From: Palsa-506 sp963836355
GTDB lineage: Bacteria; Actinomycetota; Actinomycetes; Streptosporangiales; Streptosporangiaceae
Reading direction: 5' to 3'
Assembly (NCBI GenBank): GCA_963836355.1
Contig: CAWIJO010000029.1
Coordinates: forward strand, 62,001-126,000
DNA length: 64,000 nucleotides
Below, one piece after another: positions 45,069 through 53,670 of this stretch. The notes beneath the pieces were generated by a model that saw nothing but the letters and a program-made list of their open reading frames with translations, was not told where the DNA came from and ran no database searches. The position numbers and the translations under genes were made by a program. Within the stretch, counting starts at the first letter, position 1; each line of letters starts with the position of its first letter.

Positions 45069-46001
45069 GTGGAATACGGTTGCGCAGTGGCCCTTCTCCT
45101 CCCGGCGGCCGATGGGGTCGCCGATCATGTCCAGCAGTGCCTGCCCGAGACGGCGATACTTCGTTACGGCGAGACCGATCACGCCCGCCTTCGTGATGTC
45201 ACTTTCTATTGCCTGCCCTACATGGGTGAGCACGCCAGCATCGGGCTGATCCGCCAGCTGCCGCTAATTCAGGTGGTGCAGAGCCTCAGCAGCGGCGTAG
45301 ATGATGTGCTCGGCGCCGTGCCGCCACAGGCGGTCGTATGCAACGGGCGCGGGCTGGGCCACGAGGAAGGAACCGCCGAACTCGCCGTCGGGCTGATCCT
45401 TGCCAGCCTCCGCCAGATCCCTGCCTTCGTTACGCAGCAGGCCCGCCGGTCCTGGCATCACATGCGGACGGACACCCTAGACGGCAAGCGCGTGCTCCTG
45501 GTGGGTTACGGCGCTATCGGCGCGGCCATCGAACAGCGGCTGGTGCCATTCGGTGCCCTGATCGCCCGGGTATCTCGTACTCCCCGCGATGGCGTGGCCC
45601 CGCTGGCGCGCCTGCCGGTGCTTGCCGCCACGGCGGACATCCTGGTCATCTGTGTCGCCCTCAGCCCGGAAACCCAGGGAATCGTCAGCAGGGAGGTGCT
45701 CGCGGCCCTTCCGGCGGGGGCTCTGGTCGTGAACGTTGCCCGCGGGCCTGTCGCTGACACGCCAGCGCTGGCCAGGGAGCTCTCCGCGGGCAGGCTGAGA
45801 GCAGCGCTAGATGTCGCAGATGCCGAGCCGCTGCCTGCTGACCGCCCGGAGTGGCTGCTCCCGAACGTATTGATCACTCCCCACGTCGGCGGCGACACGC
45901 ACGCGTTTGCCCGGCGTGCACCCATGTTTGTGGCAGAGCAAGCTGCTCGCCACCTTGCGGGCCGCCCGCTGCGGAATATCGTCAGAACAGCGTCCAGCTG
46001 A
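45069..46001 (+). CDS. D-isomer-specific 2-hydroxyacid dehydrogenase
   Basis: The 310-residue enzyme has the NAD-binding motif VLLVGYGAIGAAIEQRL, catalytic Arg in NVARGPVAD, Glu in the ALDVADAEPLP segment and catalytic His in ITPHVGG. It would reduce a 2-keto acid or oxidise a D-2-hydroxy acid. The GTG at 45069 touches its AGGAAGGA ribosome site without a spacer, so a start at the GTG at 45087 may be real. Confidence 0.9.
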   Translation: MEYGCAVALLLPAADGVADHVQQCLPETAILRYGETDHARLRDVTFYCLPYMGEHASIGLIRQLPLIQVVQSLSSGVDDVLGAVPPQAVVCNGRGLGHEEGTAELAVGLILASLRQIPAFVTQQARRSWHHMRTDTLDGKRVLLVGYGAIGAAIEQRLVPFGALIARVSRTPRDGVAPLARLPVLAATADILVICVALSPETQGIVSREVLAALPAGALVVNVARGPVADTPALARELSAGRLRAALDVADAEPLPADRPEWLLPNVLITPHVGGDTHAFARRAPMFVAEQAARHLAGRPLRNIVRTASS

Positions 46002-46044
46002 ACCGGCGCCGGGTTGCTTTCACGCGCCGCCGAAAGCTCCGCGC

Positions 46045-46265
46045 GCTGCAAGAGTGCCTGCCTCCGCGGCTGTTCGACGTGTTCGTAGCCACCTGCGCCC
46101 GGACCCCGCGGTACTTCAACGTGCTCACCGAGAACATGTGTGTGACGGCCTCCATTCCGTTGCCGGTGCAGTCCGGGGACGGCCAGCACAGCGAACGGTC
46201 GGTGTCGCGGCAGGCGCTGCGCCAGGTGCTGTTCACCGCCCGGCGTAGCTGCCAGATATCGTCTC
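46045..46265 (+). other. Coding-like fragment of unknown family
   Basis: The plus-strand frame with CLPPRLFDVFVATCARTPRY and FNVLTENMCVTASIPLP has almost all G/C third positions, as real genes here do. It has no start, and its end merges into meaningless sequence before the channel gene. It is probably a gene remnant; I do not recognise it. Confidence 0.3.
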
Positions 46266-46351
46266 CCGCGGCCAGCCCGGCGTGCCTGGCCAGCGGCCGG
46301 GCGGTCGCGAAGCGAGTCAGGTCCCCGGTCTTCCTCCTCGGGAGCATGGGC

Positions 46352-46927
46352 CTACTCCTTGGGCTGCGCGGTGCCAGCATCTACCGGCCGCCGCTGGCGG
46401 CCACGCCTGACCGCCCCCACGATGACCCTGATCCCGAGCCCGATGATGACGAGATCAGCGATCATCTGCCCGGTGACCACAAGCCGCGCCGCCTCGGTCT
46501 TGGCGGTGATATCGCCGAACCCGACCGTCGCGAACACGGTGACGGTGAAGTACACCGCGTCGGTGCGGCTCAGCGGCTCGCTGAAGTTGCTGGCAGAGAT
46601 CGTGGCCATGACGACATAGGTGCTGGCGAACAGCAGCAGGAACAGCGGAATGCTGGTAGCGAGGGCTTCGACCGCCCGCAGACCAGGGAACGGTGATGTG
46701 ATGATCGAGCGGACCTGAAAGGCGACCAATCCGATCAGCACCGCCAGCCCGATTGCCAGCATCGTGACGGCGGCCCCGGTCGAGGATCTGTCGAGGGGCA
46801 GCAGATAGTAAATGGCCACCAGCGCGACGGTGGATCCCACGGCCTGCAGCAGAGTCCGCACGATCGTGCGGCTCGGGGGTCTCGCCTCCGGCTGGGCGGC
46901 AGGTTCTGGGCCCGCGCTATCGGTCAT
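46352..46927 (-). CDS. Two-pore-loop-type potassium channel protein
   Basis: The 191-residue protein has four hydrophobic helices: two N-terminal, then a channel module with a pore helix and filter TVGFGD at 134-139 followed by the inner helix. The filter is GFG, a recognised K+-selective variant of GYG. There is no attached RCK/TrkA domain, so gating signals are not evident. Confidence 0.88.
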   Translation of the reverse strand: MTDSAGPEPAAQPEARPPSRTIVRTLLQAVGSTVALVAIYYLLPLDRSSTGAAVTMLAIGLAVLIGLVAFQVRSIITSPFPGLRAVEALATSIPLFLLLFASTYVVMATISASNFSEPLSRTDAVYFTVTVFATVGFGDITAKTEAARLVVTGQMIADLVIIGLGIRVIVGAVRRGRQRRPVDAGTAQPKE

Positions 46928-47151
46928 GGGGGAAGGTTAATGGGTGTGCTAGAGGATGCCGCTGGCAACGGCGATGGTGACGACTATGAAACCTGGGGCT
47001 TTGGGCGACGCAGGTCAGATGGTCACTACACCCCCGAACGGTGCACAAGGCGCTCGGCGGCGCGGGTGACGTCATCATCCGGGGCGGCCGCCCCGCCGTC
47101 GCCCGGGGATCAGTAGCTGAAGGTAGCGGCGGCCTCGTCGCCGATCCATGC

Positions 47152-47185
47152 CGCTGAGGGGATTTGACCCACGACCCCCTCAGCG
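47152..47185. repeat. 10-bp inverted repeat with tRNA T-loop-like loop
   Basis: CGCTGAGGGG and CCCCTCAGCG (47152-47161, 47176-47185) pair perfectly around 14 bases. On the minus strand the loop reads GGGTCAAATCCC, like a tRNA T-arm missing one T. It is either a terminator or a tRNA-end remnant. Nothing else is seen in 46928-47226. Confidence 0.4.
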
Positions 47186-47226
47186 AATGAGGTTGCTGTT
47201 GGTTCAAACTGCCACGTTGCAGAGCG

Positions 47227-47245
47227 CTATCTGATTATCAGATAG
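47227..47245. promoter_or_regulatory. Perfect palindromic operator of the VapBC pair
   Basis: CTATCTGAT-T-ATCAGATAG is a 19-base perfect palindrome ending ten bases before the antitoxin ATG. Its A/T-rich composition stands out. It fits an autoregulatory site bound by the Phd/VapB antitoxin-toxin complex and probably overlaps the promoter. Confidence 0.78.
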
Positions 47246-47254
47246 TATGAGGGC

Positions 47255-47512
47255 ATGCGAACGATGACTGCCACCGAGGCCTCGCGTAATTTCTCTGATT
47301 TGCTGGACGCGATCGAGCGGGGCGAGACTGTCACGATCACCCGGGGACATCACGTGGTCGCTGAGATGAGGCCGGCCCGGCGCCGCACTGGCGCAGACCT
47401 GCGGACAGCGCTTGAGACCATCCCGCCGCCTGATGCTCGTTTCACCGAGGATATTGCGAGCGCGCTGGCGCTGATCTCCAATGAGGGGAACGATCCGTGG
47501 GCAGGCGCCTGA
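47255..47512 (+). CDS. Phd/YefM-family antitoxin (VapB role)
   Basis: The 85-residue protein begins MRTMTATEASRNFSDLLDAI and has the Phd/YefM DNA-binding fold in ERGETVTITRGHHVVAEMRP. The C-terminal tail (about 50-85) would wrap the toxin. It overlaps the toxin start by 16 bases, so the two are co-translated. Confidence 0.9.
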   Translation: MRTMTATEASRNFSDLLDAIERGETVTITRGHHVVAEMRPARRRTGADLRTALETIPPPDARFTEDIASALALISNEGNDPWAGA

Positions 47513-47895
47513 TCCTCGATACCAACGTATTGATCGCCTACGAACGCGGAACGATCGACCGGGCTGCCCTGGACGCCGACGAACTGGCCATCGCGGCCGT
47601 GTCCATCGCCGAGTACCGGGTTGGCATCGAGCTTGCCAATTCTCCCGGCCGCGCGGCCGATCGCGCCCGTGCCCTGGTCGCCATTACCTCGGCCGTCGAC
47701 GTGCTCGACTACACCGAAGCCACCGCTGCCCAGCACGCGAAGCTGATCGCGTACACCCGCCGGGCCGGAACGCCTCGCGGTGCACATGACCTGATCATCG
47801 CCGCGCACGCGGTGCAAACTGACCGCATCGTCCTTACTTTCGACGTGAAGGCACGCTTCGGCGATCTTCCTGGCGTGAGTTCCGCTGGGGCATGA
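47497..47895 (+). CDS. VapC-family PIN-domain ribonuclease toxin
   Basis: The 132-residue PIN protein has acidic catalytic residues D8 (LDTNVL), E39 (SIAEY), D98 (GAHDLIIAA) and D116 (TFDVKA), all intact. It is expected to cleave RNA, often tRNA. It starts with GTG inside the antitoxin gene. Confidence 0.92.
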   Translation: MGRRLILDTNVLIAYERGTIDRAALDADELAIAAVSIAEYRVGIELANSPGRAADRARALVAITSAVDVLDYTEATAAQHAKLIAYTRRAGTPRGAHDLIIAAHAVQTDRIVLTFDVKARFGDLPGVSSAGA

Positions 47896-48047
47896 AGCGG
47901 GTTCTTCTGACCGGGATGTCGGGAGGCGCGGAGGTGTTGTTCGTCGTCGGCTGCGAGGAGAACCAGGCGAAGTTCCATGCGTAGTTCGACCACATCATTC
48001 TGCTGAGCGCGCCGTTGGAGGCCCTGGCGGGTGGTGGCCAGGCACGC
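47892..48047 (+). pseudogene. Relic of a P-loop kinase-like protein
   Basis: The ATG overlaps the toxin stop (ATGA) and gives MKRVLLTGMSG, a P-loop start that breaks before the GKST. It then jumps to EVLFVVGCEENQAKFHA, where CAG has become a TAG stop, and on to FDHIILLSAPLEAL. This is a shikimate-kinase-like AAA protein that has lost about 80-90 residues and gained a nonsense codon. Confidence 0.72.
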
Positions 48048-48260
48048 GAGGGATTCCGCATCCACCCTCGCCTGGAGGCAACCATCACCGTCGTGGCACC
48101 AGTCAACCAAGCGAGCATCACCAGCTGGGATGGCACCGGCGTCATTCCTGACATCGATGAACCCGCAGCCCAGGCGTCGCAGCCGTTTCCGGAGAACTGC
48201 GCCGCGGAGGAGACCTCGAACTGGACCCAGTCTTCGATGGCTGCGGTGGACGCACGCTGA
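48048..48260 (+). pseudogene. C-terminal fragment of an S41-type peptidase
   Basis: The frame reading FRIHPRLEATITVVAPVNQA and SWDGTGVIPDIDEPAAQA matches the last strand region of tail-specific (S41) peptidases, where NWEGTGVxPDI is typical. It directly follows the kinase relic with no gene start, so it was joined by deletion. The following 250 bases to 48511 hold no gene except the leader of the next one. Confidence 0.6.
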
Positions 48261-48511
48261 ATGGCGATGACGGCCGGAGCCATCTCGGCAGCGCCCGGCC
48301 GCCCGCCTTCATCACGCCTGAGTCATCCGAACCGCGCTGTGCGCCAGAGCGACCTGAGCTTCCCCATACGGGCCGGGTGACGCCTCAGTGCTATCGCCGC
48401 CGGAGGAGAAAGTTTCCACCCGCATGCATACCTTCGGGTGACGACCGGGCCAGGGCCCGTTCATACCGTGTCCGGTGAAGGAACAAGTCCACTCCGACAG
48501 GAGGAATAGCA

Positions 48512-49237
48512 ATGACTGCTCTCAGGTCCCACCGTTCTGCGACGGGCCCCAGTCTGCGGGCAGGGTGGACCATCGGCCGGATCGTCTCTGCCCTCATCGG
48601 CGCGCTGCTTGCCCTGTGCTCGCTCGGGTTTCTCGGGGCCGGCGGTACGGCACTGTGGGCCAGCACGACCCAGCGTCACGGCGGTGATATTAATCTGGGC
48701 ACCTGGAGTTACCGCAGCACGGGTTACGCGGTGGCCAGCACCGCGGCGGACATGTACGGGGCGACTGGCGGCCTGTCCGCGGTGCGACCGCTGCTCGGGG
48801 CGGTCCGGATCCATGCCACATCGTCCAGCGGCGCGAGTCCGGTGTTTGTCGGCATCGCCCCGGCCGGCGCGGCCAGTCGTTACCTGGCCGGGGTCGCCTA
48901 CGACACCGTCCGAAGCGTCACCCATCACCACGCCACCTACACCGGGCACAGCGGCGGAGCTCCGGTGACTGCGCCCGCAAGGGCCGATATCTGGACCGCC
49001 CGCGCGGCCGGGCCCGGCACCCAGACCCTGACCTGGCCGGACAGGAGCGGCAACTGGACTGTGGTTGCCATGAACGCCGATGGGTCGCGTCCGGTGGCCG
49101 TGCGTGTCAGCGTCGCCGCCGCGCTGCCGTCACTGCCCTGGATCGCTGGCGGCCTGCTGGCCAGCGGGATCCTCATCCTGGCCGCAGGCGTCATCCTCAT
49201 CGTGGTTCCCGCCCGCCGCGCAGCCAGGACGCGCTGA
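48512..49237 (+). CDS. Membrane protein with extracellular domain, function unknown
   Basis: The 241-residue protein has membrane helices at about 25-48 and 208-232 that flank an outside domain of about 160 residues rich in beta strands and Ser/Thr/Gly (TGYAVASTAADMYG, GIAPAGAASRYLAG). A GACAGGAGG site precedes the ATG at 48512. The layout is common among uncharacterised actinomycete envelope proteins. Confidence 0.8.
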   Translation: MTALRSHRSATGPSLRAGWTIGRIVSALIGALLALCSLGFLGAGGTALWASTTQRHGGDINLGTWSYRSTGYAVASTAADMYGATGGLSAVRPLLGAVRIHATSSSGASPVFVGIAPAGAASRYLAGVAYDTVRSVTHHHATYTGHSGGAPVTAPARADIWTARAAGPGTQTLTWPDRSGNWTVVAMNADGSRPVAVRVSVAAALPSLPWIAGGLLASGILILAAGVILIVVPARRAARTR

Positions 49238-49257
49238 CCATCACCTGCGTGGCCATG

Positions 49258-49533
49258 GGTCGAGCCGGCCAAGAAGCAGGGCGAGACCGATGAGCGACTG
49301 CACAACCTGGTCAGCTGGCGAGAGACGCCATACTTCACCGGCAACGAGCGCGCCGCGCTCGAACTGACCGAGGCTGCGACCCGGCTGGCCGACCGCGCGA
49401 ACCCTGTCACCGACGAGATCTGGAACGCGGCGGCAGCCGGCTCTCGGCGATCGTCTTGATGATCGCGTTCGCAAACTGCGCCAACCGGATCAACGCGACG
49501 ATCCGGCACTCACTGGAAGGAGAAATCTCATGA
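49258..49533 (+). pseudogene. Carboxymuconolactone decarboxylase/AhpD-like relic
   Basis: Frame one gives GETDERLHNLVSWRETPYFT and NERAALELTEAATRLADR. After a shift near 49435-49445 the frame reads SAIVLMIAFANCANRINATI to the stop. The N-terminal part with the CxxC active site is gone. It overlaps the DoxX start, a familiar pairing (CMD plus DoxX) in actinomycetes. Confidence 0.82.
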
Positions 49534-49913
49534 ACACAGCTCTGTGGATCATTGCCGGACTTCTGGCCGCTGTCTTCCTGGTGGCCGGCTCCAACAAGTT
49601 GTTTATACCGCGGGAGAAACTGGCCAAGGCTCCTGGCGGTGGATGGGTCCTGAACTTCAGCGCCCGCTTCGTCAAGACCCTCGGAGCAGTCGAGATCCTG
49701 GGCGCCGTCGGCCTGATCCTGCCCGCCCTGCTCGACATCGCGCCGGTTCTGGTGCCGCTGGCCGCAACCGGTTTGGCAACGATCATGGTGGGAGCGGCGA
49801 TCGTGACCTACCGCCGTCAAGAGTTCAAGCACGTGCTGTTGAACCTGACCTATCTCGCCATGATCGCCTTCGTGGCGTTCGGCCGCTTCGGCCCCGGGTC
49901 CTTCACTGGCTGA
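49530..49913 (+). CDS. DoxX-like membrane protein
   Basis: The 127-residue protein has four membrane helices, the first with LWIIAGLLAAVFLVAGSNKL and later AVEILGAVGLILPALLDIAP, both typical of DoxX. GGAAGGAGA precedes the ATG. DoxX proteins help thiol-oxidative stress complexes in mycobacteria; that role is not shown here. Confidence 0.87.
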   Translation: MNTALWIIAGLLAAVFLVAGSNKLFIPREKLAKAPGGGWVLNFSARFVKTLGAVEILGAVGLILPALLDIAPVLVPLAATGLATIMVGAAIVTYRRQEFKHVLLNLTYLAMIAFVAFGRFGPGSFTG

Positions 49914-50228
49914 TCGGGCGCGGTGGCTCCTGGACGCCGAGTCCGAGTCAACCGAAACAACAAAGGAGTATCAACGTTCGTTGCATCTCGACAGCAGTGT
50001 CGCGATGCGGCGAACACTTCCTGACCGTTCCACCTAACTAGCCGGCTGCGTTTTCCCCCACATGCGCAGCGTCCGCTTCGACTGCGTAGACGCCACCGCC
50101 TCGAGTCCACCTTCGCCGGCCCGGCTCGGACATGGCGGACCCAGCGGCAGGTGGTGCCCACAGGTGGTGCCCAAAGGCGCCGCCACGGTACGCGGGTCGA
50201 CCTAGACGATTTCATGGGCCGAGCCGGA
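49914..50228. other. Intergenic region without recognised gene
   Basis: An AAAGGAG site at about 49961 has no plausible start after it. A 13-base unit CAGGTGGTGCCCA is tandemly repeated near 50149-50175. No protein fragment is recognised. Confidence 0.5.
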
Positions 50229-50480
50229 TCATTGGGATTCGATGCGGCGTACTGAGATCAGCGGCAGGTTGAGGCCGAAAACCTTGGCGAGCAGGCCGTG
50301 CAGAGCGGCTTGGTCGGCGACCGGGCCGACGATCACCGTCACGTTGCCAGGCTGGTTGGTGATCTGCAGCCCGTTGAACCAGCCGGACCAGCGCTGATCG
50401 AGGAGGCCCTCGACCCGGATCTCGTAGCGCACCTGCCGTTCACGCCCTCCGGTGGGTGCCAGGACCTGCCCCGCGCGCAT
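50229..50480 (-). CDS. Small conserved hypothetical protein
   Basis: The frame has 83 residues; the conserved part is VRYEIRVEGLLDQRWSGWFN through VADQAALHGLLAKVFGL and ISVRRIES. It is a small soluble alpha/beta protein seen in many actinomycetes, of unknown role. A GTG start at 50432 would remove the first 16 non-conserved residues. Confidence 0.68.
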   Translation of the reverse strand: MRAGQVLAPTGGRERQVRYEIRVEGLLDQRWSGWFNGLQITNQPGNVTVIVGPVADQAALHGLLAKVFGLNLPLISVRRIESQ

Positions 50481-50648
50481 CGGTGCCCGTCGGCTGTGGG
50501 TGATCGCATTGGCCGAGCGGTAGCGCGGCGGCCATCGCCTGGTACCCGCAACGCGGCTGGGTCTGCTTTTGCGCTGTCATCTCGCTTGTCAGGAACGATG
50601 GGCACATGCAGGCGGCCGAGATGTGCCTCCTTTTGATGGGAGCGGGCC

Positions 50649-51608
50649 TCACGACGCGTTCCGGTATTCCGGTCGCAGGCCCCGGGACCGAGCTTCCTCA
50701 GGGGCCGGGGATGGCACGAACCGGTGGGTCTGGCGGAGGTGCTGGTCGAAGAACTCGGCCGCCAGGTTCATGGACTGGCCCAGGCCGGGCTCTATCGACA
50801 GGCCGAACTCGTCGACCTGCAAGAGCTCAAGCCGCTTGGGCTCCCACGCACGGTCGTAGGTCCTGAGGACCTCATCGATGGCGTGGACCTGGTCGTCTAC
50901 CCCAGTCACCATGAGCAGCGGCGTGGGCGCCAGGCGATGGATGAAGTTCACCGGTGCCCACAACAGCACATGCTCCAGCGACTCCAGCGTCACCTGGTTC
51001 TTGAAGGTGGGGAACAGCTCCTCTGACTGGGCCACGTAGCCAGCGAGCTTGGGGTCGGCGGAGGCAAGGGCAGGGGCGCTGGCGCCTTCGCCGGATTGCA
51101 GCCGCCGCTCGAAATCCTGCTGCAGGAGCGCGCGGACCGTGCTTATCTGAGCGCGGCCGCGCGTCTTCGCCAGCGCCGTCCACGCATCAAGCATGCTGGG
51201 GTTCTGGCAGGCGACACAGCTGATCCGCCGGTCGATGGCGCCTGCCACAATCGCGACGCCTGCCCCAGTGCTGTGGCCCCAGAGCCCGATCCGCTTCGGG
51301 TCGACCTCCGGCCGTGCGCGCAGCCAAGATACGCCCGCGCGCATGTCCTCGACCTGGCGCTCGGGGAACCACTGACAGCGCGGTTCACCTTCGCTGGATC
51401 CGACGGTCCTGTAGTCGATGGCCAGCACCACCAGGCCCGCGTTCACGAGGTACTCGGCGTGCGGCCGGAGCGCCTCTTTGACCATGACGACGCTGTGCCC
51501 CATGACCACTCCGGGTGCTGGCGCCCCGTCGTTGGTACCGGCGGGGAGGTAGAGATCGCCGGCGCAGCGCAGCGGGCCGCTCGGAAACATCACTCGCTCT
51601 ATGCGCAT
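50649..51608 (-). CDS. Alpha/beta hydrolase
   Basis: The 319-residue protein (ATG 51608, AAGGAG nine bases upstream) has the nucleophile Ser113 in LWGHSTGAG, the oxyanion loop GVVMGHSVVMVKE and the acid-loop VTGVDDQVHAID. In the place of the usual GHF catalytic His I read VDEFGLSIEPG with no His, which would impair ordinary hydrolysis. It resembles the YcjY/acetyl-xylan-esterase-like group. Confidence 0.87.
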   Translation of the reverse strand: MRIERVMFPSGPLRCAGDLYLPAGTNDGAPAPGVVMGHSVVMVKEALRPHAEYLVNAGLVVLAIDYRTVGSSEGEPRCQWFPERQVEDMRAGVSWLRARPEVDPKRIGLWGHSTGAGVAIVAGAIDRRISCVACQNPSMLDAWTALAKTRGRAQISTVRALLQQDFERRLQSGEGASAPALASADPKLAGYVAQSEELFPTFKNQVTLESLEHVLLWAPVNFIHRLAPTPLLMVTGVDDQVHAIDEVLRTYDRAWEPKRLELLQVDEFGLSIEPGLGQSMNLAAEFFDQHLRQTHRFVPSPAPEEARSRGLRPEYRNAS

Positions 51609-51638
51609 CTGCGGGACTCCTTTCACCTGGAATCTGTG

Positions 51639-52592
51639 CTACTTCTCTGCCACCGCGGCGCCTGGCCGGCCCAGTTGCCCGGGAGTGACCATGGTCTGGA
51701 TGCCCTCTTGGAACGTGCGGAAGATCGGGTACCAGCCGAGCTCGGCCTTGGCCTTGGCGTTGGAGGCGCGCATGGAAGTGCCAACCACGAACGAGGCGAC
51801 GTACGGTGCGGCGAGCCGCAACAGCCAGCCCGGCAGCCTGCGAGGCGGTCGGGCGCCGACCGCCGATGCCATCGCGGTGATGACCTCCTCCCAGCAGGCT
51901 GGCTTGTCATCGACGATGTTGTAAGCCTCCCCGGAATGCCCGTGTTCCAGCGCCGCGACCGTGGCCGCGGCAGCGTCGTCATGGTGGACCCAGCCGAGCA
52001 GCCCGCCGCGAGCGACGGGCAGCGCGCGCTTGGCGAGCAAGGCGCGCATCTCGTGCGCGTTCCCGCCGTACAGCAAGCCGTAGCGCAAGGCGATCCCCCC
52101 GGACGCGGTGAACGCCTGCTGTTCGGCAGAGCGCATGGCTGCGACATGCGGATCGGAGTTGTTTCCCGCCGGGCGGCCGAACTGCTCCTGCTCGGTAAGG
52201 ATGCGGTCGCCGTGATCGTAATAGCCGTACCCGCAGATGAACGACTGGGTGACAAACCGCTGCGCGCCAAGTACCTCCGCCGCGGCTAGCAGGTTCGTGG
52301 TCCCTTGCGTGCGCAGCCGGTCAGTGATGGCCATGCCGCTGTGCCTGAGAGGAGGCTTCCTCAGGGCGGTGAGCTCGTGGATAACCGCGTCGGCGCACAG
52401 ACCGTCGACCGCGCGCAGCAGGCTGTCACGGTCCAATGCATCTGCCACCACGGGCTTGGCGCCGACGGCAGCGATCTGGTCGGCGCCAGACCGGGTATGG
52501 GTCAGCCCGAGCACCTGATGACCATGAGACATGAGCTGGCGAGCGAGCGGCGTCCCGATCGCGCCGGTCGCGCCAGCAAGCAGGACCTTCAT
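51639..52592 (-). CDS. NAD(P)-dependent epimerase/dehydratase-like protein
   Basis: The 317-residue extended SDR starts MKVLLAGATGAIGTPLARQL with the cofactor loop. It includes AQRFVTQSFICGYGYYD and IALRYGLLYGGN. The usual YxxxK is not clear, as in atypical extended SDRs (NmrA/SDR-like). Its ATG overlaps the stop of the upstream membrane gene (ATGA). Confidence 0.87.
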   Translation of the reverse strand: MKVLLAGATGAIGTPLARQLMSHGHQVLGLTHTRSGADQIAAVGAKPVVADALDRDSLLRAVDGLCADAVIHELTALRKPPLRHSGMAITDRLRTQGTTNLLAAAEVLGAQRFVTQSFICGYGYYDHGDRILTEQEQFGRPAGNNSDPHVAAMRSAEQQAFTASGGIALRYGLLYGGNAHEMRALLAKRALPVARGGLLGWVHHDDAAAATVAALEHGHSGEAYNIVDDKPACWEEVITAMASAVGARPPRRLPGWLLRLAAPYVASFVVGTSMRASNAKAKAELGWYPIFRTFQEGIQTMVTPGQLGRPGAAVAEK

Positions 52593-53032
52593 ACTTTCCT
52601 CCTGCGGATGCGTGCACAGATGGCGTACAGCCCGACAAGCGTGAGCAGGCCTAGTGTCGGCACGTCGCTGTCGTGGCCGCCGACATTCCGGTCGATGTAA
52701 CGCGAGATGGCGTGCAGGGCGGTGGCGACCGTGAACCCGGTGAGGGCCACCAGCAGAGCGTCCGGATACATCAGCGCGAGCAGCAGGGCGGCTACGATGC
52801 CGATCTGGAACGCTCCGGCGTCGTGGATGAGGTGCTGGTTGTACGGGGCATAGTCAATGAGGCGCGAAAACGACTCTGGCGCGGAGAACGCCCAGACGCC
52901 GAGGATCAGCATGCTGGCCGCGCACACCAGTGTCGCCGCGACCAGAATCGGCTGGCGTCGCCACGCTGGCGCCGCGGGTCGGCTCATAATGCCTGTTGGG
53001 CTTTGGCTGTCGACTTGCACCAGGTTCCTCAT
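52589..53032 (-). CDS. Four-helix membrane protein of unknown function
   Basis: The 147-residue protein has four membrane helices, including VCAASMLILGVWAFSAPESF and AGAFQIGIVAALLLALMYPD, with conserved PYNQHLIHDAGAF between them. AAGAAGG precedes the ATG at 53032; an internal ATG at 52987 is possible. It is coupled to the SDR gene downstream. Confidence 0.8.
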   Translation of the reverse strand: MRNLVQVDSQSPTGIMSRPAAPAWRRQPILVAATLVCAASMLILGVWAFSAPESFSRLIDYAPYNQHLIHDAGAFQIGIVAALLLALMYPDALLVALTGFTVATALHAISRYIDRNVGGHDSDVPTLGLLTLVGLYAICARIRRRKV

Positions 53033-53289
53033 CGCGGGCCTTCTTTGGTGTTGAAGGGCGGTGCTGGCAGGCTCATCACGGGCTCCTCCCGGGGTTGTTG
53101 CCTTGCCGGCACGTTAAAGGGCCGCACCGGGGTGGGTCGTCACCTGGAGGTGTCGGTTGGGGGTGGAATCCGCGGAGCCCGGATAAGGCTGCGGGTAACC
53201 GGAGGTGTTAGCCGGGTGGCAGCTGAGCAGCCCTCGGTAGCGGCCAGGGTGGCCGCCACGGCACCGCGCCGGACGCCGCGCGCCGGACC

Positions 53290-53548
53290 CAGTTCTGTCT
53301 GCTGGGCCTGGCCGGTCCGGCCTTCAGGTCGGCGGCCACTCGCGGCCTGCCGCGGCCGAAGTGCTCGACGAGCCGCCGCATTGGTGCTGGCGAGACGGGG
53401 CATTGCCGGCGGCCGCTGCGCGGATAGCGAGCAGGATTTCCTCCGGCGGCGCGTGCTTCAGCAGGACGCCACTCGGCCGCCGGGCAACCACCCCCATCGG
53501 ATCGAGAAACCCGTACACCTGGCCAGCTGAGACATTCGCCGGCATCAT
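53290..53548 (-). pseudogene. Response-regulator relic (NarL/FixJ type)
   Basis: SGVLLKHAPPEEILLAIRAA is the last helix of a receiver domain. It continues, one base out of frame, as MRRLVEHFGRGRP, the linker before a LuxR helix-turn-helix. The phosphorylation site and the DNA-binding domain are absent. Confidence 0.65.
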
Positions 53549-53670
53549 CGCCGCGCGCCGGGCCCGGTGGCGACCTCCAGGCTAGTCACGCCGCGCCCGA
53601 GTCGGCGGCGTCACCGGCCGCGTCGATCGATAACACTGCTGAGTGATTCCGAATGTGCAGGGAGAACTCG

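Noticed and set aside
45907..46248. A 113-codon plus-strand frame after the dehydrogenase
   Set aside because: It begins inside the dehydrogenase gene in another frame; the better-biased frame is the one reported as a coding-like fragment.
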